A DNA stretch of 64,000 bases from NCBI GenBank assembly GCA_041650055.1, contig JBAZLV010000002.1, positions 1 to 64,000 of the forward strand, read 5' to 3'. A model generated the notes under the pieces. It was not told the origin of the DNA, searched no databases, and was given only the letters and a program-made list of their open reading frames with translations. The position numbers and the translations under genes are program-made. Positions within the stretch are counted from its first letter, which is position 1. The number at the start of each line of letters is the position of its first letter. Source of the DNA: JBAZLV01 sp041650055 (GTDB lineage Bacteria; Nitrospirota; UBA9217). Positions 44,542-52,581 of the stretch are shown piece after piece.

Positions 44542-45777
44542 TCACCTCTTTGCATCTAAAAAATAATCCATCAGCGTATGGCCTTCATTGAAAACCAGTT
44601 TTTCCTTCCGCTCGGCAATATGCTCATCGTAAAATACCGGATCGCCTGTTCGTTCTTGCCTGCTGTCATAGATGATAAACGGAACCGGTTCGCTGGAATG
44701 AGTCCTTATTTCCACGGGAGTCGGATGATCCGGAAGTGCCATGATCCGGTAATCGCCAAACTGCTTCATGCCCTGGATCACGGTTCCCACAACCATGTTG
44801 TCAAAGTCCTCAATAGCTTTCATCTTCTTTTGAAGATCGCCGGCATGACCGGCCTCATCCGGCGATTCGACATGGATATACACAATATCCTTGGTTTTCA
44901 AGGCAGCAAGCGCATACTTGGCCTTTCCTTTATAATTCGTATCTATCCAGCCGGTCGCACCCGGAACAGAAATCACTTCAAAACCGGCATAGATTCCAAT
45001 TCCCTTGGTGAGATCCACGGCGGAAATCATGGCCCCTTCCAACCCGTATTTTTCACGAAAAGTGGGCATCTGAGGCCGCTTCCCCTGTCCCCACAACCAG
45101 ATGCTGTTTGCAGGCCGCTGCCCTTTTTCTTGACGTTTAACGTTCACCGGATGATTTACGAGCAGGTCCTGGGATGACTCCATAAGGCCATTGATGACGT
45201 CATCTCCGTCTCCGCGCGGAAGATAATCGCCGATACTTTTCTCCTGAATATCATGCGGAGGTGTGCACTCAAGAGCATCCTTTCCGGATTTCCATACCAT
45301 AAGATGCCGGTAACTTACGCCAGGATAAAAACGTATGCGGTCATTTCCGAGCTGGCTGTCAATCTGTTCGATAAGAACCCGTGCCTCGTCCGTGGAAATA
45401 TGGCCTGCGCTGAAATCCTCCATAATGAGTCGCAGGATCCCATCCCGCTTTAACGTGTACCCTTCCGAGGTCCTGAGCGTTACAAAGTTACACCGAAAAG
45501 CAACGTCATCCTTGTCGAGATGGACCCCGATACTTGCTGCCTCGAGCGGTGAACGGCCCGCATAATATTTCCGAGGATCATATCCCATAACAGAAAGATT
45601 TGCAACATCGCTCCCCGGCGGAAGGCCATTCGGGATGGTATTCACCATGCCTACTGAACCTTTTGTCGCAAGGTAGTCCAGATTCGGTGTTTTCGCTGCC
45701 ATTAAACAGGTCTGGCCGCCTAAATCTTTTCTCGGCCTGTCGGCCATCCCATCGCCCAATAAAATAATATATTTCAT
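44542..45777 (-). CDS. ApgM-type phosphoglycerate mutase-like enzyme, probable homoserine kinase
   Basis: 411 residues of the cofactor-independent phosphoglycerate mutase / alkaline phosphatase superfamily (archaeal ApgM type): ILLGDGMADRPRKDLGG, GSDVANLSVMGYDP with the phospho-acceptor Ser, HVESPDEAGHAGD and ALPDHPTPVEIRTHSSEPVPF. A subfamily (TIGR02535) is proposed to act as homoserine kinase because it clusters with threonine genes. Here it lies between lysC and hom, and no GHMP-type thrB is present in the window. A glycolytic role cannot be ruled out from sequence. Confidence 0.85.
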   Translation of the reverse strand: MKYIILLGDGMADRPRKDLGGQTCLMAAKTPNLDYLATKGSVGMVNTIPNGLPPGSDVANLSVMGYDPRKYYAGRSPLEAASIGVHLDKDDVAFRCNFVTLRTSEGYTLKRDGILRLIMEDFSAGHISTDEARVLIEQIDSQLGNDRIRFYPGVSYRHLMVWKSGKDALECTPPHDIQEKSIGDYLPRGDGDDVINGLMESSQDLLVNHPVNVKRQEKGQRPANSIWLWGQGKRPQMPTFREKYGLEGAMISAVDLTKGIGIYAGFEVISVPGATGWIDTNYKGKAKYALAALKTKDIVYIHVESPDEAGHAGDLQKKMKAIEDFDNMVVGTVIQGMKQFGDYRIMALPDHPTPVEIRTHSSEPVPFIIYDSRQERTGDPVFYDEHIAERKEKLVFNEGHTLMDYFLDAKR

Positions 45778-45820
45778 GATCCCTGGTGTCTTCTCCTTAC
45801 CCTGTTATCACAACCGTTTG

Positions 45821-46051
45821 TCATGCGTGTTCGATGCTGGAAACCGTTATCCCGCGAGATTTCAAGTACGCGATGCTTTGGTCGAGGCGTTGTTCGGATC
45901 CTTCCAGTTCAAGCAGCATTTCACCGGAATATTCGGTCACGTTGGCCTGACGGATATTCGGCATAACGTCAAACAGTTTTGCCATGGTGAATATCACCGG
46001 TTCGTTGATCAGTTCCTCGGGAAAGATGAGTAAAAGTCTTTTAATCGGCAT
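45821..46051 (-). CDS. NIL-domain protein
   Basis: 76 residues forming a single ferredoxin-like NIL domain (LIFPEELINEPVIFTMAKLFDV, then ANVTEYSGEMLLELEG and AIAYLKSRGI-like end). NIL domains occur at the C terminus of methionine ABC importers and in proteins of sulfide-based homocysteine synthesis. Here it stands alone, 15 bases downstream of a MoeB/ThiF-type gene and near hom, suggesting a part in methionine or sulfur metabolism (inference). Confidence 0.85.
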   Translation of the reverse strand: MPIKRLLLIFPEELINEPVIFTMAKLFDVMPNIRQANVTEYSGEMLLELEGSEQRLDQSIAYLKSRGITVSSIEHA

Positions 46052-46066
46052 GGCAGTTCTTTTCCC

Positions 46067-46891
46067 TTATCCTGCATGGACTCCGCACAACCTGTCATAG
46101 TCAATAAGTGCGGTTATCGTTCGGTGATCCCCGCATAGCGCACAGTCCGGATTTTTTCGAATGGGAATGACTCGAAACTGCATGTCAAGTGCATTCCATT
46201 TTACGAGTGATCCAGACAGCGGGTGGCCGATTTCCAGAACTATTTTTATCACTTCTGTTGCCTGCATGGTGCCAAGAACACCCGGAACAACACCGAGTAT
46301 TCCTGTTGTGGAGCCGGGCTGAACCATGTCAGGGGGCGGCGGACTTTCGAACACACACCGATAACATGGCCCCTCATGAGGAGAAATAACCATTATCTGG
46401 CCTTCAAATCGAAATACTGCGGCACTTACCAGTTTTTTGCCAAAGAGGACGCAGGCATCATTCAAGAGATATCGGGTAGAAAAATTATCACTCGCATCCA
46501 CTACAACATCAAAATCACGCATGATAGCTCGTACATTATGCGCAGCAATTCGTTCCCTGAAGGGGACGATTATGACATCATCATTCAAAGCCTGCAAGGT
46601 CTCTTTTGCAGAATTCGCCTTGTTCAAACCAATTCGATGCCGGGAATGAATAATCTGGCGCTGAAGATTTGACAGTTCGACCTGGTCATGATCAACAATC
46701 CCGATGGTACCGATGCCTGCTGCAGCAAGGTAGTATCCTGCCGCGGAACCCAGACCACCGACGCCGATAAGAAGGACTCTGGCTCGTAAAAGTTTTTCCT
46801 GTCCCTCGGCGCCGATTTCCGGCAACAGAATGTGACGGTTATATTTTGTTATCTGCTTGTCAGTCAATGCCATCTGATTCTCATGTTGCAA
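46067..46891 (-). CDS. MoeB/ThiF/HesA-family adenylyltransferase
   Basis: 274 residues. E1-like enzyme that adenylates the C-terminal glycine of a ubiquitin-like sulfur carrier. ATP-binding GVGGLGSAAGYYLAAAGIG, DHDQVELSNLQRQIIH, then DASDNFSTRYLLND; two C-x-x-C pairs for zinc (CYRCVF, CALCGD). The start may be the internal Met of MALTDKQ (46873). Family members serve molybdopterin, thiamine or other sulfur carriers. Location between a NIL gene and hom favours sulfur transfer for homocysteine. No ThiS/MoaD-like carrier gene is in the window. Confidence 0.87.
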   Translation of the reverse strand: MQHENQMALTDKQITKYNRHILLPEIGAEGQEKLLRARVLLIGVGGLGSAAGYYLAAAGIGTIGIVDHDQVELSNLQRQIIHSRHRIGLNKANSAKETLQALNDDVIIVPFRERIAAHNVRAIMRDFDVVVDASDNFSTRYLLNDACVLFGKKLVSAAVFRFEGQIMVISPHEGPCYRCVFESPPPPDMVQPGSTTGILGVVPGVLGTMQATEVIKIVLEIGHPLSGSLVKWNALDMQFRVIPIRKNPDCALCGDHRTITALIDYDRLCGVHAG

Positions 46892-46905
46892 TTACAAGGC
46901 TACGA

Positions 46906-48222
46906 TTATCCCTGCTTCTCTTCTTCAACTCTGATCACCATGGTCGTCCCTTCAACACAATCCATGGTGTCGATTTCAGCAAGCGCAGCGCGAATATCCC
47001 GCTCTCTTGCTTCGTGCGTCATCATGACCAGGGGTATTGCCTGGGCAGACCCCCGCCCTTTTTGGATAACGGATTCGATACTAATATTGTTTTTTCCAAG
47101 CACGCCTGAAACACGCGACAGCACGCCTGGCTTGTCAAGAGCCGTAAAGCGGAGATAATAGCAGGAGGTTATGTTCTCCATAGATCGTATTCTGAGCGGT
47201 GTCCGTTCTCTGAACGCAGTCACCGGCGAACGACCAACGCAACCTGCAAGAATATCCTTGCCAATTTCAATGATATCACTCACTACTGCGCTTCCGGTTG
47301 GCTTGTCTCCCGCTCCCCGGCCATAAAAGAGAGTCGGTCCTGTTGCGTCGCCGACAATCGAAAGCGCGTTGAAGACGCCGTCCACCGTTGCAATCGGAAA
47401 ATCCATGGGGAGCATGGTTGGATGCACCCGTGCTTCAATTTCGCCGTTGACCATTTTGGTGATTGCAAGGAGTTTTATTTTATAGCCCAGGTCACGTGCA
47501 AATTCAATGTCCAGCGGGGTTATCTTTGAAATGCCTTCCGTGTAAATCCGGTCGAAGGGCACCGGAGTTCCATATGCAAGCATTGCCAGAATCGCAAGCT
47601 TGTGCGCGGAATCAATGCCTTCTATATCGAACGAGGGGTCAGCTTCTGCATAGCCTTTTTGCTGAGCTTCTTTCAACACCTCGTCAAACTTTCGGCCTTC
47701 ATTTGTCATCAAGGTCAGAATATAATTGCAGGTTCCATTCACGATGCCGAATATGGAGGTAATGGCATTGGCAGCAAGCCCGTTTTTAATTGCTGCAAGT
47801 ATCGGAATCCCGCCTGCAACAGCAGCTTCGAACCCGATGGTCACCCCTGCTTTTTCTGCAGCCGCGTACAGTTCTTCCCCGTGAACGGCCAAAAGCGCCT
47901 TGTTTGCGGTTACCACATGTTTTTTCTGCTTGATTGCTTCAAGAATAAATTCTTTTGCCGGCCGGTAGCCGCCTATAAGCTCCACTACAATGTCGATCTC
48001 AGGATCAGTAATGAGTTCACGCGCATCAGTCGTGAACGAAATTCCTGAGCTGTTGAAATTTTTAGCCCGGCTCAGATCAATATCCGCAATTTTTTTTACG
48101 ACAACCGGTTTCCCGAGCCTGCGTTGTATTAACCCGGCATTCTGAAGCAGAATACCGGCTGTGCCGGTACCGACCGTACCCAAACCGATAATACCAATCT
48201 TGATTGCTTGCTTTGGTGTCAT
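46906..48222 (-). CDS. hom: Homoserine dehydrogenase
   Basis: Reduces aspartate semialdehyde to homoserine, the branch point for threonine and methionine. 438 residues; N-terminal NAD(P) motif GIIGLGTVGTGTAG, catalytic region GTCNYILT and KGYAEADPSFDIEGIDSAHKL, C-terminal ACT domain (KPGVLSRVSGVLGKNNISIE). GGACGG precedes the ATG. It lies immediately upstream of the MoeB-like gene on the same strand. Confidence 0.95.
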   Translation of the reverse strand: MTPKQAIKIGIIGLGTVGTGTAGILLQNAGLIQRRLGKPVVVKKIADIDLSRAKNFNSSGISFTTDARELITDPEIDIVVELIGGYRPAKEFILEAIKQKKHVVTANKALLAVHGEELYAAAEKAGVTIGFEAAVAGGIPILAAIKNGLAANAITSIFGIVNGTCNYILTLMTNEGRKFDEVLKEAQQKGYAEADPSFDIEGIDSAHKLAILAMLAYGTPVPFDRIYTEGISKITPLDIEFARDLGYKIKLLAITKMVNGEIEARVHPTMLPMDFPIATVDGVFNALSIVGDATGPTLFYGRGAGDKPTGSAVVSDIIEIGKDILAGCVGRSPVTAFRERTPLRIRSMENITSCYYLRFTALDKPGVLSRVSGVLGKNNISIESVIQKGRGSAQAIPLVMMTHEARERDIRAALAEIDTMDCVEGTTMVIRVEEEKQG

Positions 48223-48285
48223 AATACCGTCCTGATAAAGCGAAAATTCGTTTTGGCTGTTAATCTGTTCCAGGAAAGGACATCC

Positions 48286-49464
48286 CTAGCTTTTGTGCAG
48301 GGCATGCTTGACGCCTTTTACGGCCTGCCGTATCCGTTGTTCGTTTTCTACCAACGCAAACCGGACATGGTTGTCTCCATATTCGCCGAACCCGATTCCA
48401 GGAGATACTGCCACTTTGGCTTCCTGAATAAGATACTTTGAAAACTCAATAGATCCCATTTTTTTGAATGCGTCCGGTATTTCTGCCCAGACAAACATGG
48501 TGGCTTTCGGTTTTTCAATAACCCATCCTGCTTTCGCAAGACCTTCAACCAGAATATCTCTGCGTGACTGGTACATATCAGAAATTTCACGTACGCATTC
48601 CTGAGGACCATTGAGCGCTATGATCGCGGCAATCTGCACCGGTTGAAACATGCCGTAATCAAGATAACTTTTGATTTTAATCAAGGCTCCCACGACATCT
48701 TTGTTTCCTACACAGAATCCGACACGCCATCCAGCCATATTATAACTTTTTGTCAAACTGTAAAATTCCACGCCAACATCTTTGGCCCCTTTTGCCTGAA
48801 GGAAACTGGGTGCCCGGTATCCGTCAAACTGAAGGTCTGCATAGGCCAGGTCATGGACAACGATAAGGTCGTTTTCTCTTGCAAAATCCGCAATCATCTG
48901 GAAAAAGTCGAGATCCACCACCATGGTCGTGGGGTTGTTCGGAAAATTGATAATAAGCATCTTCGGACGCGGCCAGGTATGATTATATGCTTCCTGCATT
49001 TCATGGATAAAATCATTCCCATTCCCGAGCGGAATGGAACGAACTTCACCGCCGGCAATGATAACCGAGTATGGATGAATGGGATATGCAGGGGTCGTAG
49101 TCAGGACGACATCACCAGGTTCGATCGTTGCTAATGCAAGATGGGACAATCCCTCTTTTGATCCAATGGTAACGACTGCTTCGGTTTCCGGATCAATTTC
49201 AACATGAAAGCGACGGCGGTAAAAGTCAGCGATGGCAGTGCGAAGCCTGGTAATGCCTTTGGACGCCGAATATCGATGATTTCTGGGATTTTGCGCTGCT
49301 TCGATCAGCTTGTCAACAATATGCTGCGGAGTTCCCTGGTCAGGATTTCCCATGCCCAGGTCAATGATGTCTTCTCCCTGTTTTCGCGCTTCCACCTTCA
49401 TTGCATTCACAATCGCAAACACATAAGGCGGAAGTCTTTTTATTCTGCCAAATCGGTCGTGCAT
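48286..49464 (-). CDS. alaC: AlaC-type aminotransferase
   Basis: 392 residues, class I fold PLP enzyme. It strongly resembles E. coli AlaC (glutamate-pyruvate transaminase) throughout: RIKRLPPYVFAIVNAMKVEA, GEDIIDLGMGNPDQGTPQHI, TIGSKEGLSHLALAT, the PLP lysine in SLTKSYNMAGWRVGF, and SPGIGFGEYGDNHVRFALVE. Alanine synthesis is the likely main role; its position upstream of hom suggests coordination with aspartate-family synthesis. Confidence 0.9.
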   Translation of the reverse strand: MHDRFGRIKRLPPYVFAIVNAMKVEARKQGEDIIDLGMGNPDQGTPQHIVDKLIEAAQNPRNHRYSASKGITRLRTAIADFYRRRFHVEIDPETEAVVTIGSKEGLSHLALATIEPGDVVLTTTPAYPIHPYSVIIAGGEVRSIPLGNGNDFIHEMQEAYNHTWPRPKMLIINFPNNPTTMVVDLDFFQMIADFARENDLIVVHDLAYADLQFDGYRAPSFLQAKGAKDVGVEFYSLTKSYNMAGWRVGFCVGNKDVVGALIKIKSYLDYGMFQPVQIAAIIALNGPQECVREISDMYQSRRDILVEGLAKAGWVIEKPKATMFVWAEIPDAFKKMGSIEFSKYLIQEAKVAVSPGIGFGEYGDNHVRFALVENEQRIRQAVKGVKHALHKS

Positions 49465-49632
49465 GGCCCTCTTTATATGAACGTGAACATTCTAACCGCT
49501 CAATTTACAAAGCAAATTTATAATAAAGAAGTAAGCACATTTTGTCAATAAAAAATACTTGGCAAATGCCTTTGAACTGTTTTTACAGGACAATAATGCG
49601 GATGGTCGGGAATACGCACCAAAGAAAAGAGC

Positions 49633-49661
49633 TTGATTTTTCAAAGGGGCTATGCTACTGT
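49633..49661 (+). promoter_or_regulatory. Probable promoter of rpsF-ssb-rpsR
   Basis: TTGATT (49633-49638), 17 bases, TACTGT (49656-49661). A weak -10 but in the right place before a structured leader. The rest of 49465-49630 shows no gene. Confidence 0.4.
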
Positions 49662-49664
49662 CCA

Positions 49665-49737
49665 GACCTTACAGAGTAAGGTCGATTCCCGATGATGTTT
49701 CCTCCGGGATTACTCCTTGCTCTTCCGTGTTCGGAAG
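49665..49737 (+). promoter_or_regulatory. Structured 5' leader of rpsF, possible S6:S18 autoregulatory element
   Basis: Three hairpins: GACCTTA/TAAGGTC (49665-49671 with 49677-49683), TCCCG/CGGGA (49687-49691 with 49705-49709, CCTC before the 3' arm), and CTTCCG-TGTT-CGGAAG (49722-49737). The Shine-Dalgarno AAGGAG follows. Leaders of rpsF often bind the S6:S18 dimer through a CCG-containing element; which part plays that role here is not certain. Confidence 0.45.
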
Positions 49738-49766
49738 GGCTATAAACCCATAAGGAGATAACGCGT

Positions 49767-50132
49767 ATGCATATCTACGAATCCATCTTTATCATCAATC
49801 CCAATCTCTCTGACGAAGAAACAGCCGCCGTAATCAAAAAAATACAGGATGTAGTCACAAAACAGGGCGGTGAGATGATCAAGTTCGAAGACTGGGGAAA
49901 AAAGAAGCTTGCCTACGAGGTTAAAAAGCAGAAACGCGGCCATTATGCCTTTTTTCAGTTTAAAGCGGCGCCTACCGCGATAAGCGAGCTTGAGCGGACA
50001 TACAAGCTGACGGATGCTGTCATTAAATTTCTGACGATCAAGCTTGAAAAAGAGCTCCGTACCAAGCCGGCTCCAAAGCCGAAAAAGAAAGAAGCAGCCA
50101 AACCTGCGGATGCGCCACAGACTCAGGCGTAA
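49767..50132 (+). CDS. rpsF: 30S ribosomal protein S6
   Basis: 121 residues. Begins MHIYESIFIINPNLSDEE, has KLAYEVKKQKRGHYAFFQFKA, and a C-terminal tail rich in Lys, Pro and Ala. S6 pairs with S18 on the platform of the small subunit; rpsR lies two genes downstream. Shine-Dalgarno AAGGAG at 49752. Confidence 0.97.
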   Translation: MHIYESIFIINPNLSDEETAAVIKKIQDVVTKQGGEMIKFEDWGKKKLAYEVKKQKRGHYAFFQFKAAPTAISELERTYKLTDAVIKFLTIKLEKELRTKPAPKPKKKEAAKPADAPQTQA

Positions 50133-50181
50133 ACAGAATTCACAGGACATTTGATAATAAACCAGTAACCATGAGGGAACG

Positions 50182-50589
50182 ATGACGAGCTTTAATAAAG
50201 TAATCCTGCTGGGCAACCTGACACGCGATCCGGAAGTTCGGTATACCCCGAACGGGATTGCGGTGGCAAGCTTTGCAATTGCGGTCAATCGCAAGTACAA
50301 ACAAGGGGATGAAACCAAGGAGGAGGTCAGCTACATCGACATTGTCGTGTTCGGGAAGCAGGCCGAATCCTGCGGTCAGTACATCAACAAAGGCGATTCG
50401 GTCCTCATTGACGGCAGACTTCAACAGCGTCGATGGGAAACTGAGGAAGGCCAGAAAAGAAATAAACTCGAAGTCGTCGCCCAATCGGTCAACTTCATGC
50501 CAAAACGTTCATCATCCGGCACGGGGAGTCACCCTCATCCTGAGCCGTCATCCGATGCTTCGGTTGACGAAGGAGATATCCCTTTTTAG
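50182..50589 (+). CDS. ssb: Single-stranded DNA-binding protein
   Basis: 135 residues. N-terminal OB fold (NKVILLGNLTRDPEVRYTPNG, VSYIDIVVFGKQAESC) and the acidic C-terminal tip DEGDIPF used to recruit repair and replication proteins. The linker is short. Located between rpsF and rpsR as in many bacteria, so SSB levels are tied to ribosome synthesis. Confidence 0.96.
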   Translation: MTSFNKVILLGNLTRDPEVRYTPNGIAVASFAIAVNRKYKQGDETKEEVSYIDIVVFGKQAESCGQYINKGDSVLIDGRLQQRRWETEEGQKRNKLEVVAQSVNFMPKRSSSGTGSHPHPEPSSDASVDEGDIPF

Positions 50590-50623
50590 GGACGGCATAC
50601 AATTGAAGATATAAGGAGTTTCT

Positions 50624-50935
50624 ATGGCAGAATACCAAGCACGATCGGATCGGGGCTCTGATTCACGAAGCAGAGATAAGGATCGGGACAGCAGAGGCCC
50701 GGCTGACCGAAAAAGAAGATTTCAGGTTAGAAAAAAAGTATGCAGATTCTGTGTCGATAAAACGCCGTTTATCGATTACAAGGATGTAAAAACATTGCGA
50801 TTCTTTATTACAGAACGCGGGAAAATCCTTCCCCGGAGAATTTCAGGCAATTGTGCACGGCATCAGCGGGAAGTGACCGTCGCCGTACAACGATGCCGCA
50901 ATATAGCGCTTATACCGTTCTCCGGAGAAAAATAA
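50624..50935 (+). CDS. rpsR: 30S ribosomal protein S18
   Basis: 103 residues. An unusually long, charged, Arg/Asp/Ser-rich N-terminal extension (about 1-35) precedes the conserved core CRFCVDKTPFIDYKDV and GKILPRRISGNCARHQR. The Cys/His set (CxxC...CxxH) points to the zinc-binding form of S18. Preceded by AAGGAG. Confidence 0.95.
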   Translation: MAEYQARSDRGSDSRSRDKDRDSRGPADRKRRFQVRKKVCRFCVDKTPFIDYKDVKTLRFFITERGKILPRRISGNCARHQREVTVAVQRCRNIALIPFSGEK

Positions 50936-50956
50936 GCGTTCACCTGGTACAACCAT

Positions 50957-51000
50957 AAGGGGAATCATCGTACATCTGCGTGCGAGGTTCCCCTTTTTTT
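50957..51000 (+). terminator. Terminator of the rpsF-ssb-rpsR operon
   Basis: AAGGGGAA (50957-50964) pairs with TTCCCCTT (50988-50995), followed by Ts to 51000. The next gene's Shine-Dalgarno lies at once after it, so some read-through into DUF2232 is possible. Confidence 0.8.
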
Positions 51001-51010
51001 GGAGAAACTG

Positions 51011-51943
51011 ATGAGAGCATATCGTCCTGTCCTTATGGCATCAGCGCAAATAATAGCACTCTATCTAGCCGCTTTTGTTATTCCCGTTGTTGGACAGATC
51101 ATTGCCCTGTTTACTCCCCTTCCCTCGATTCTCCTGACTGCTCGTGAAGGGATATCCAAAGGTGTACTTGCTTTGGGTAGTGCCGCACTGGTCATTGCTC
51201 TCGCGGCAGGATGGCAGCTCTCAGTCTTTTTTATTCTTACTTTTGGTTTGATGGCTTTGGGTATTTCATTTGGAATGCAAAAAAAAATGCAGCCAGAGTA
51301 CTGCTCGCTGCTTGGCGGTCTTTTGCCTGCGCTGATACTCGGCAGCGCCATTGCCCTGTCATTAGCAGCATCAGGAAGAAACAGCATCACCGTTCTTGAA
51401 CAATTTTTTCAGGAACATATTCGAGAGGCAGCAAGTTTTTACGCAAAAATAGGACTCCAGGAAACCGCAGCATCGGTGCAGGCGCTTTCAGATAGATTTG
51501 TGTACTATGCTGTCCGGGTCCTTCCTGGGATTGTGATGGCTGCATCCATTGTTCAAGCTGCTCTCTGTTATGGTATTGCTTTAGCGTTGCTTGCAAAAAA
51601 ACCTGGCATGTACCTGCTTCCGAACCATACGTTGGATCGCTGGCATGCACCGGATTCCTGGGTATGGGGACTAATCGTAGCGCTGGGTCTTCTGGTTTTT
51701 CCTGACAACACCCTTCATTTGATTGGATGGAATCTTACCATTCTGCATGCAACTGTCTATCTGATACAGGGAATTGCTATCGTTGAATTCGGTTTAAAGA
51801 AGATGCAACTACGCATAATCCCCCGCATGTTGATTCAAGGTTTCATCGTTGTGTTGCCTTCAATTGTTTTTGTCATTGGAATCGGCCTCATTGATATCTG
51901 GTCAGATTTTAGAAAACTACGAAAACCTGAGCAATCAGCTTAA
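51011..51943 (+). CDS. DUF2232 (YybS-like) membrane protein
   Basis: 310 residues from the ATG at 51011 (GGAG six bases upstream; a TTG at 50999 is unlikely). About eight membrane helices; QIIALYLAAFVIPVVGQIIA and LFTPLPSILLTAREGI near the start, and GIALALLAKKP later. DUF2232 proteins are commonly encoded between rpsR and rplI. No rplI follows here. Function unknown; a transport-type membrane role is only a guess. Confidence 0.85.
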   Translation: MRAYRPVLMASAQIIALYLAAFVIPVVGQIIALFTPLPSILLTAREGISKGVLALGSAALVIALAAGWQLSVFFILTFGLMALGISFGMQKKMQPEYCSLLGGLLPALILGSAIALSLAASGRNSITVLEQFFQEHIREAASFYAKIGLQETAASVQALSDRFVYYAVRVLPGIVMAASIVQAALCYGIALALLAKKPGMYLLPNHTLDRWHAPDSWVWGLIVALGLLVFPDNTLHLIGWNLTILHATVYLIQGIAIVEFGLKKMQLRIIPRMLIQGFIVVLPSIVFVIGIGLIDIWSDFRKLRKPEQSA

Positions 51944-52024
51944 TCGTCTCTTTCCCGGAACTCTTTTTCCCTTCTCTTTTCTTATGCCTTTCTGTATAAT
52001 GCGCAAAAAAGGATATATTCTTCC

Positions 52025-52306
52025 ATGCGGCTTTCAAAAGAAATAATTAAACATCTTTCCGAAACCATTGCAATAAACCTCGAAAAAAAACAGCTGGCAT
52101 CCTTTACCGATTCACGGACGTCTGTTGCAATCAAGATTGGGGATGTGATAACGGAAAACATGCTCATGGAAGATCAACTGAACAAGGAAGTTGAAAAAAT
52201 TCTTTCGGCGCATGAAGCCGAGATAGCACGCGGCATGATGGACTATCGGAAAATGTTCGAACTGACCAAACAGAAACTGGCGCGCGAACGAGGAATCGTG
52301 TTATGA
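52025..52306 (+). CDS. DUF507 protein, first of a tandem pair
   Basis: 93 residues, helical and soluble: KEIIKHLSETIAINLEKKQL, DQLNKEVEKILSAHEAEIAR and the conserved RGMMDYRKMFELTKQKLARERGIVL end. DUF507 proteins are small, conserved in deltaproteobacteria and of unknown function, usually as two adjacent genes. Its last four bases overlap the second copy. Confidence 0.85.
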   Translation: MRLSKEIIKHLSETIAINLEKKQLASFTDSRTSVAIKIGDVITENMLMEDQLNKEVEKILSAHEAEIARGMMDYRKMFELTKQKLARERGIVL

Positions 52307-52581
52307 AGCTCGGAGAAGACCGCATATCCCATCTGTCGCATCTTATCCTGAATATGCTGAAGCAGAACACTGAGGTGAACATGCTTCTGCCGGAAGAAAA
52401 GGTCCTTCGGGAGATTAAGCGAACGATTACAGACGAACTCCGCTTTGAAGATGAGGCGGAGGAAGCTGCACGTTGTACGATCCGTTCCCTTTCACGCAAA
52501 ATACCAGAAGGAAGCAGAGAATGGGAAGTGCTTTTCAATAAATACCGGGAAGAAGAACTGCACAGGAGAAAAAAAATTTGA
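52303..52581 (+). CDS. DUF507 protein, second of a tandem pair
   Basis: 92 residues, diverged paralogue of the preceding protein: EDRISHLSHLILNMLKQNTE, then EEKVLREIKRTITDELRFEDEAEE and EWEVLFNKYREEELHRR. Overlaps the upstream gene (ATGA) and the following diguanylate-cyclase gene by four bases, so the three are translationally coupled. The two DUF507 proteins may form a heterodimer (inference). Confidence 0.83.
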   Translation: MKLGEDRISHLSHLILNMLKQNTEVNMLLPEEKVLREIKRTITDELRFEDEAEEAARCTIRSLSRKIPEGSREWEVLFNKYREEELHRRKKI

